64,000 nucleotides of DNA, from assembly GCA_037903475.1 (NCBI GenBank), contig JBAJFG010000604.1, positions 1,970,001-2,034,000 of the forward strand, written 5' to 3'. Made by a program: the position numbers and the translations under genes. Shown piece after piece: positions 58,607-64,000 of the stretch. Below the pieces are notes generated by a model. It saw only the letters and a program-made list of their open reading frames with translations, searched no databases and was not told the origin of the DNA. Source of the DNA: Ancylostoma caninum (Eukaryota; Nematoda; Chromadorea; Rhabditida; Ancylostomatidae). Positions within the stretch are counted from its first letter, which is position 1. Each line of letters starts with the position of its first letter.

Positions 58607-59092
58607 TCAGACGCGTTCTGCGGGCAAAGTCATAATTGCGGACAAAATCGGATCAGGCGCCCTCTGTGAGCTAATAGACCATAAGTGTGAGCTACCTTTC
58701 TTGAAAAATTCCAGTATTTCCTTAGTTCTTATATCACTGGCAATCCGTGCAGTTTCGGCTGCCCAGGAGTCCTTTGAGTCATCCGGATAAATCTCGTCCT
58801 CCCCCTGTCCACGTATTCTTATCTTAAAACCAAGAAAAACCCAGATTTTTTTCCAAGGCTCCACTCAGGACTCGCCCCCTTGCTTTCCACCCTTCTAGGT
58901 AACTCAGCTTCCCAGCGGCAAGCCAGGGGCCTGACCGGTCACCGTCAGAAATGAGCCCCTGACAAGTTGAGATAGACAATCTTGCATGTGCGACGCTCTA
59001 TCGACGGCAAATGAACTTGAAGATGTGTCCTGACTGCGAAATATGTAAAGGGAAAAGAAACAAAGTTCTAAGAGAACCAGAGCTGTTGTCAT
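58607..59092 (-). CDS. Possible small secreted protein, two exons
   Basis: Minus strand: exon 58943-59092 starts ATG and encodes a hydrophobic leader, MTTALVLLELCFFSLYIF, then RSQDTSSSSFAVDRASHMQD, ending ACG|GTGACC (phase 0). After an intron of about 120 nt with acceptor TTGGTTTTAAG, exon 58607-58822 encodes IRIRGQGEDEIYPDDSKDSW, then AETARIASDIRTKEILEFF, and runs to a stop at 58607 unless spliced at AAAG|GTAGCT (58695). Phases agree. A signal peptide followed by a small acidic domain suggests a secreted protein; I recognise no family. The donor is not ideal and the model is tentative. Confidence 0.35.
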
Positions 59093-59474
59093 GAGCTCAA
59101 AAGTAAGGCACTAGGGTCATTTCAGGAGCTGGTCACAATGATATCAAAGGAATAATCCCACGGTAGGTGGGAAATGGGGCGGGTGCGTTCTACAGTTACG
59201 AGACTTGCAGTATACTCATGTTAAGAATGCTAATGGACTTGTTTTTTTCCATGTTCAGGTGACTTTTTTCATGTTCAGGTAACAATTTAACTGCAAAGAC
59301 GTTGCCCCAAATGATTCTGGTTTCCAGTCATCACATCGAACTACAATATTGGCAAAGTTTAACGAGGTATTTCCCTCAAAGGTCTTGGAGTTTAGGAATG
59401 GTATTAGGCTGTGCGGTTATGCATTAACACAAAAATCGAGCTTTCCATAAATTTGAGAATAAATAATTAAAATC

Positions 59475-59702
59475 GCGGCGTCCCTTCACTTTGTGAGGCC
59501 GGTGCTCCCTCCAAACCGCGGTGAATCCATCGCTGTCCACTTCCGCACATCCGTTAGAGCTTCTCTTCCTTCTTTGAACCTCACCATACCCGTCTCTATC
59601 ATCATGTCGACCTCGCAATCACCATCACTGACCAATCACAGAATATCGCTACACACCGACACACACATGTGACACACAGACTAAGCGCTTTATTATATGT
59701 CA
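59475..59702 (-). mobile_element. Helitron E6, 5' fragment, tandem to E5
   Basis: Read on the minus strand it starts immediately after E5's CTGG: TGACATATAATAAAGCGCTT, then a TGTG tract and GATTGGTCAGTGATGGTGAT (E4: GATTGGTCAATGATCGTGAT). It stops inside what would be the minisatellite. No 3' end. Confidence 0.65.
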
Positions 59703-60516
59703 CCAGTCTGGCCGTCCGCCTTACGCCGGACTTCCAGACTTCTATTGTGCTCGCTTTGCTCGCATACTGCACATTGAAAGCAAACACAAACGTGTAAATG
59801 GATTCATAAAATCCGTACCCTTCCACGCAGTTCTGTTGCTGTCCTGAGAAGCCCTTGATCCCTTAGGTGGTAGCTTAGCCCCATATGAGCGAAGTTATGC
59901 TCTCCCATATGAGCGAAGTTAATGGCCGTGAAGAGATGAGTGTAACCAATTCAGTGTAAGCGTTATCTTGGCGTGATTCAGGCCAACTAGTTGTTGTGGT
60001 AATTCAAGTGATAAGGGTCCACCGGTGTATATAGACGGAAAAGAAGGAGTGGTTCATTCAGAAACAAAGGAAGAAAACATGGATACGAAAGGGAATAATG
60101 TACATCTAGGTGACTTGAGAGGGTACGCCGGAACAGGGTAAGCGTACCCCTCATGCAGAAATAGGCCTGCCTAGCAAATTCCTATTACTTTTGGACGCCT
60201 GCGCACGCTTATCACACCGTTGGACCCGACTGGCGGTGTTTCCCCACTTTTGGACGCCGGCGCACCCTTATCACACGTTGGACCCGACTGGTGGTGTTTC
60301 CCCACTTTTGGACGCCGGCGCACCCTAATCACACCGTTGGACCCGAGTGTCGGTGTTTCCCCTCTTTTGGACGCCGGCGCACCCTAATCACACCGTTAAC
60401 CCGACTGACGGTGTTTCCCCACTTTTGGACACCGGCGCACCCTAATCACACACTGTAGGACCCGACTCCAGGCGTACACACTCACGTACAGAGTAAGCCC
60501 GTTATATAAGTCATGA
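59703..60516 (-). mobile_element. Non-autonomous Helitron E5 (type B), complete
   Basis: Minus strand: 5' A|TCATGACTTATATAACGGG (60516); about 4.6 minisatellite units (60196-60472); type B module; TGCGAGCAAAGCGAGCAC; a 3' stem with one mismatch; CTGG at 59703, then T. 814 bp, the shortest complete copy. Confidence 0.75.
60196..60472 (-). repeat. Minisatellite of E5, about 4.6 units
   Basis: Same unit as E2/E3, but with GTGTTTCCCC...CGACTGGCGG variants (CGCCTGGAGTC replaced by CACCGCCAGTC on the minus strand). Confidence 0.9.
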
Positions 60517-60541
60517 TATATACATATATATATATATATCA
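60517..60541. repeat. AT microsatellite
   Basis: TA repeats flanking the 5' end of E5. Confidence 0.9.
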
Positions 60542-60628
60542 TATTCATATTTAAATGATACATAAATCCTGTTTTCTAGAGAATGTTTCATTCTTGTGGC
60601 TAATAAATGTTCTCTCTTTTTCCTTCCT

Positions 60629-60900
60629 CAGGCACTTTCACCCGCCAGGCCGACAGCAATTCTGAGGTACCGGGCAGGCCGCGGCCTTTACTTTTCCGTC
60701 ACCGGGCAGGCCCCGGTCATTGGTTTGAATGATGCGGGCATACCGGGCAGGCTGCCCACACAATTATAGCATCGGGCAGGCCGGCAGGCTGATTTACAAG
60801 TGATAACCACTGGCAATAACATGGGATTTTCCATTCATAACTTTATTTTCGTCCTTCACCTTGCATTGTACGGTGGACGTTTGGTGTAAGATCTTCGGTA
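60629..60900 (+). repeat. CCGGGCAGGCC-rich foldback arm, copy R5
   Basis: CTCAGGCACTTTCACCCG, then CCGGGCAGGCC repeated four times, then GTGATAACCACT and GTACGGTGGAC. Homologous to 26700-26981 (inverted) over about 270 bp. Confidence 0.7.
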
Positions 60901-61339
60901 GTATTACGAAGTGTAAGTTTTATGTTCGTTCAATGTCTTCCTCGGGTTGTTATGGTATTATGTCGGCGACCTTCATGTCATTTGCTGTTTGATCTATAAG
61001 CCGAAGATTGTTTTAAGAATAGTCTCTTCACGACATTAAGTCCGGCTTGCTAGCGCCACCAACTGCATTAGAAATCTGGAAGAAAAAAACTGTGCTTGAC
61101 TCGAAATGGTGAAGATCAAGCCGCGGAAGAATATTTGTGTGTGCACAGTAAGTTTACGAAAGCTAGTATCCAAAGCCCCTTCGGGAACCGCAGTGGTTTT
61201 TACTTATAAATGGAGATTGCTAGTAACTTACTTATTGTGAAAAGTTAAAGACACCTAATCTGAGAGCATGAAGTGATCGATTAGTAAGGATAATAAGAAG
61301 AACACAGTCAACGTTCTCTTCGATGATCCTTGCCGCACC
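60901..61339. other. No gene recognised
   Basis: Nothing supportable. Confidence 0.4.
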
Positions 61340-61500
61340 TCGATGGCCGCACCCTTCTCAGGCGATAGATCTCGTACAAATGGACATGTATTGGCAAAAT
61401 ATAATACAACTCAGTATTTCTCGCAAACTTTGCCTTTTCTGATGGTCTTTCCTCTTCTATGAGCACAAGAGTAGCGTGCAAAGTAGAATTCCATGAAAAA
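61340..61500 (-). repeat. MITE family A, internal fragment
   Basis: Reverse complement of 35055-35190: CAGGCGATAGATCTCGTAC, AAATGGACATGTATTGG and GATGGTCTTTCCTCT are shared. Tips not found. Confidence 0.7.
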
Positions 61501-63062
61501 AATCGATGAAGTTTTTTTATTGTGAGTCCAGTTAGCAAATTCGCTGAAGTGTTACGTGCCTTTCTATCCAGTGAAGAAGCAATACTTCGCTACGGGCTCA
61601 TTAGTGTAATAATGGGTCCGGCCGTAACCAGTATTACGGTAGCTCTGGAAGTTCCGCCTAGCGAATCCACTGACTTAACGTGGGAACGCTGAGGAGTTCA
61701 GTGGAGAGGAAAATGCTACGCTGTATTCTCGCTGACGTAGGATATGCACCCTGCTATCCACTAAACAGACAGCAGCTTCATATTTGCTCCACTGGTAGGT
61801 ACGAGGTAGGTACGCTGGTATGGTGGGAGAGATGCAGTGTGGCTCATCCTAAATTATTGAGTGGATCCACACATATCACAAGTGAGAAGAGTACACTGCG
61901 CACTGGCATCGAAAAGCGAGGAAGGCCCCATCTCAAAACTCCAGTGCGTTGAGAGCGGTGCTCCGGGCCCGTAGTAAACCTACCTGTCAGGTGATCTGAC
62001 GTGAGTGAACGTCAGGCGACCCATTCGGAATGAGGAGCGGAATGAGTCGATCTGGATGCGATCTCATCGATTGAATGATACTGCTGATGAGATACTGAGT
62101 TGTTTGCAAGATAAGATACGTTAATGATGGGATAAGGCAGAGGTACTCATTGCTAGCGGTTCATTCTTGTTTGCCGTTAAACATGTTTCATCCCTCGATT
62201 TGCTATTAGAAAGTGTATCCTCGGTAGGAAATAAAGTTTCTCAAAGAGATTAGCTATCCGAATGAGACAACTTCAACCTGTTTCCAGCCAGCTGCACATC
62301 CATCCTGCGTTCATCATGTACCCATCATCCTGCAGCAAGTCCGAGAGCTACAGCCGCCGCGTCGGTAGAATGTTAAAATTTTCGCGGGATTTCTCTATAA
62401 CTTTGCCTCTGGTGGAAATTTTTTGAAACTTAAAGCGTTTCATAATGGAGAACAATGTTCTGCATCTTTTCCTCTCTTGAACGCCTCACACTTTTGCAGC
62501 TGTCACCAAATATTTCAAAATGTTGCTTAATAGCCTCGACCCCTCCCACTAATTAGGGTCATATCCCAAAAATTCCTTATTTTTTCGGCTTCAGCACCAA
62601 TGAGTTACAGTGGACTTCAATGGCGTTGGCCCATCTGCGGCCTTGAGAAGGACGTTGCGCGTCCGCGCTGCGCGCGCCGTAACCTATGTATTCTGCTGCT
62701 GTGACGCAACTTCTTAGAGTTTTTTTACTCGATTCCAAGGATTTTGAGCAAATCGGGGAGAAAAGACCCTAGAAATAGCATTCCGAAGATGATGACACCG
62801 ATCCCGGCGCGCGGCGCGGTCGCGCTGCGTCCTCCACGAGGCCGCAGTTGGGCCACCGCCGTTGCCGTCCACTGTAAATTTTGAATTCTTTTAAACAGAT
62901 GAAATGAATTCAATGGATAATGACGAGCAATTTAGGGTGAAAATTATTGGAAGAGCTTAGAGTTTTCTCGCCTTTAAAATTTACAAGTTTTCAAAGTGCG
63001 CCATCAGTTTTCAGCTCATTGGACTACCCAAGGTGTTGCCTTTCACATCACTGGATGCCCAT
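61501..63062. other. No gene recognised
   Basis: A GC-rich patch at 62640-62860 (CGCGCGCCG) stands out but has no frame, TIR or RNA-gene signal I can support. Confidence 0.4.
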
Positions 63063-63238
63063 CTGTACAGTGCCGTAGATCCGCCTCGTCGTCAAGGCGC
63101 ACCTCCTGAAATCACATGTGGCGTCCTGCTGGCAGCATTCCCACAGCCAACTGGCTGAGTATCGACCGCCAGCAGGACGCCACGTGTGATCTCAGGCGGT
63201 GCACCCCGAGGAAGAGGCGGATCTACGGCATTGTACAG
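63063..63238. repeat. Inverted repeat with about 72-bp arms
   Basis: CTGTACAGTGCCGTAGATCC (63063) to CGTCCTGCTGGCAG (63134) pairs with CTGCCAGCAGGACG-type sequence at 63167 through GGATCTACGGCATTGTACAG (63238). A 32-bp loop, with a few mismatches (for example CACATGTGG/CCACGTGTG). Confidence 0.85.
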
Positions 63239-63449
63239 TCTTTCTCAAAAATTCTTGCCTCACGCTGAACCGCCCGTCAGCTCAGCCACGTCACACCACG
63301 TATGATAATGCACAGGTGATGCGGCGCGGCTTCCACGGATCTCCCTCCTACGAGGGATCCCAGCCGATTTGCTGCGAGGCTACGTGGCGCGACCCCGGGT
63401 GGCGGATAGGGGGTTTACCGCGGACCAAAAGCAGCCATGCGCTTGCCCT

Positions 63450-63873
63450 GCGACGCGGGTAGATCTAGGGGATGGACTCCTTAGTTCGGCAGTGCTGGAT
63501 TCGATTCATACGGCCGGCATATAAGTGTGAACATGCACTCACGCGCGTGGGTGTGTGCAAATGCTTTGTGTGGGCTGTATCCTGCAGTTCGGATTTGGCC
63601 AAAAGCTCGCATTCTAACGACTGGGAAGCGCATGAGAGGCGAGTAGGGGCCGCCTCTAACAAATAAGTCCCTTGTCCACGGGGGGAATCCTTCTCCTCGT
63701 CATTCGAATGCCGGCGACAGGCCGTAGTGACAGGCCGGCTGACGAACACCCCACGTCACATCTAATGGATCATGACGTCAAATGGATTCAAGAAGAAGGC
63801 TACGGCGTACGCGGGAATCGACGCCCACTCGCGGGGCCCGGTGAGTGTGGACAATAATATGCGAGGGTCCCCG
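63450..63873 (+). other. Probable 5' leader of an RTE-like LINE
   Basis: GC-rich sequence directly upstream of the LINE reading frame; the frame is open in part (HSRGPVSVDNNMRGSPM). The 5' end is not defined. 63239-63449 has nothing recognised. Confidence 0.4.
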
Positions 63874-64000
63874 ATGCTTCGCGAACGGCGGCATCGGGGG
63901 GCAAGCAGGCGAGTCGTTAAGGATAACAACGTGGCCAAGACGCGTATTGCTACTTTGAACGTCGGCACGTTGACAGGCCGTTCATTTGAACTGGCAGCAG
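63874..64000 (+). CDS. RTE-like LINE ORF, endonuclease start (cut by window)
   Basis: Open to the window edge: MLRERRHRGASRRVV, then VAKTRIATLNVGTLTGRSFE. TLNVGTLTGR(S)...EL is the first motif of the apurinic-like endonuclease of these LINEs (the Asn of the catalytic L-N block present). An in-frame ATG also exists at 63859, and the frame is open further upstream, so the true start is uncertain. The C-terminal half of the same family is at 47550-48720. Confidence 0.75.
   Translation, partial: MLRERRHRGASRRVVKDNNVAKTRIATLNVGTLTGRSFELAA

Overview
The window looks like non-coding-dense nuclear DNA of a parasitic (strongylid, hookworm-like) nematode. The reasons are spliced fragments of the nematode C6-domain (DUF281) secreted-protein family, a nematode-like Sec61-alpha retrocopy, RTE- and CR1-type LINEs, Penelope-like, Ty3/gypsy and mariner relics, and short introns. 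The species call is inference; I could not search a database. Only about 2 kb can be supported as host coding sequence. The rest is a graveyard of transposons, many with ends that can be read to the base.

Layout. 0-10 kb: terminal exon of a C6-like gene (minus), a TTAA-flanked piggyBac-type MITE inserted at the edge of a second MITE, a hairpin, a mariner fragment, a 449-bp TIR element and a second C6 gene (minus, 8839-9398). 10-14.3 kb: an LTR retrotransposon with two 295-bp LTRs, a broken gag-like ORF, and a third LTR copy lying inverted right beside it; then a TIR element. 16-21 kb: a CCGGGCAGGCC-rich repeat, a broken Sec61-alpha retrocopy, a Helitron with a long TG tract, and a three-exon gene of unknown function. 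22-27 kb: a minisatellite-carrying Helitron, a mariner-type element and a foldback element. 28-33 kb: a tRNA-derived SINE with 13-bp target duplications, a decayed mariner, a 256-bp hAT MITE inside a transposase-like reading frame, and a second mariner relic. 34-43 kb: MITEs, CR1 fragments, a third C6 gene with a duplicated exon, a two-ended tRNA-like SINE family and a Penelope-like fragment. 43.9-48.7 kb: a Ty3/gypsy element and an RTE LINE, both minus. 48.8-60.5 kb: the minisatellite Helitron cluster, with an AT-rich Penelope/GIY-YIG relic and an element with 52-bp TIRs between. 60.6-64 kb: repeats, a 72-bp-arm inverted repeat, and the 5' end of an RTE-like LINE cut by the window edge.

The most interesting signal is a family of at least five non-autonomous Helitrons. 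They start A|TCA and end CTGG|T after a GTCCGGC-loop-GCCGGAC stem. All carry an internal 49/50- or 59-bp minisatellite of shared ancestry. Two of them lie exactly head to tail. Because 50 and 59 are not multiples of 3 and the unit lacks minus-strand stops, the arrays produce long spurious ORFs of 260-440 codons.
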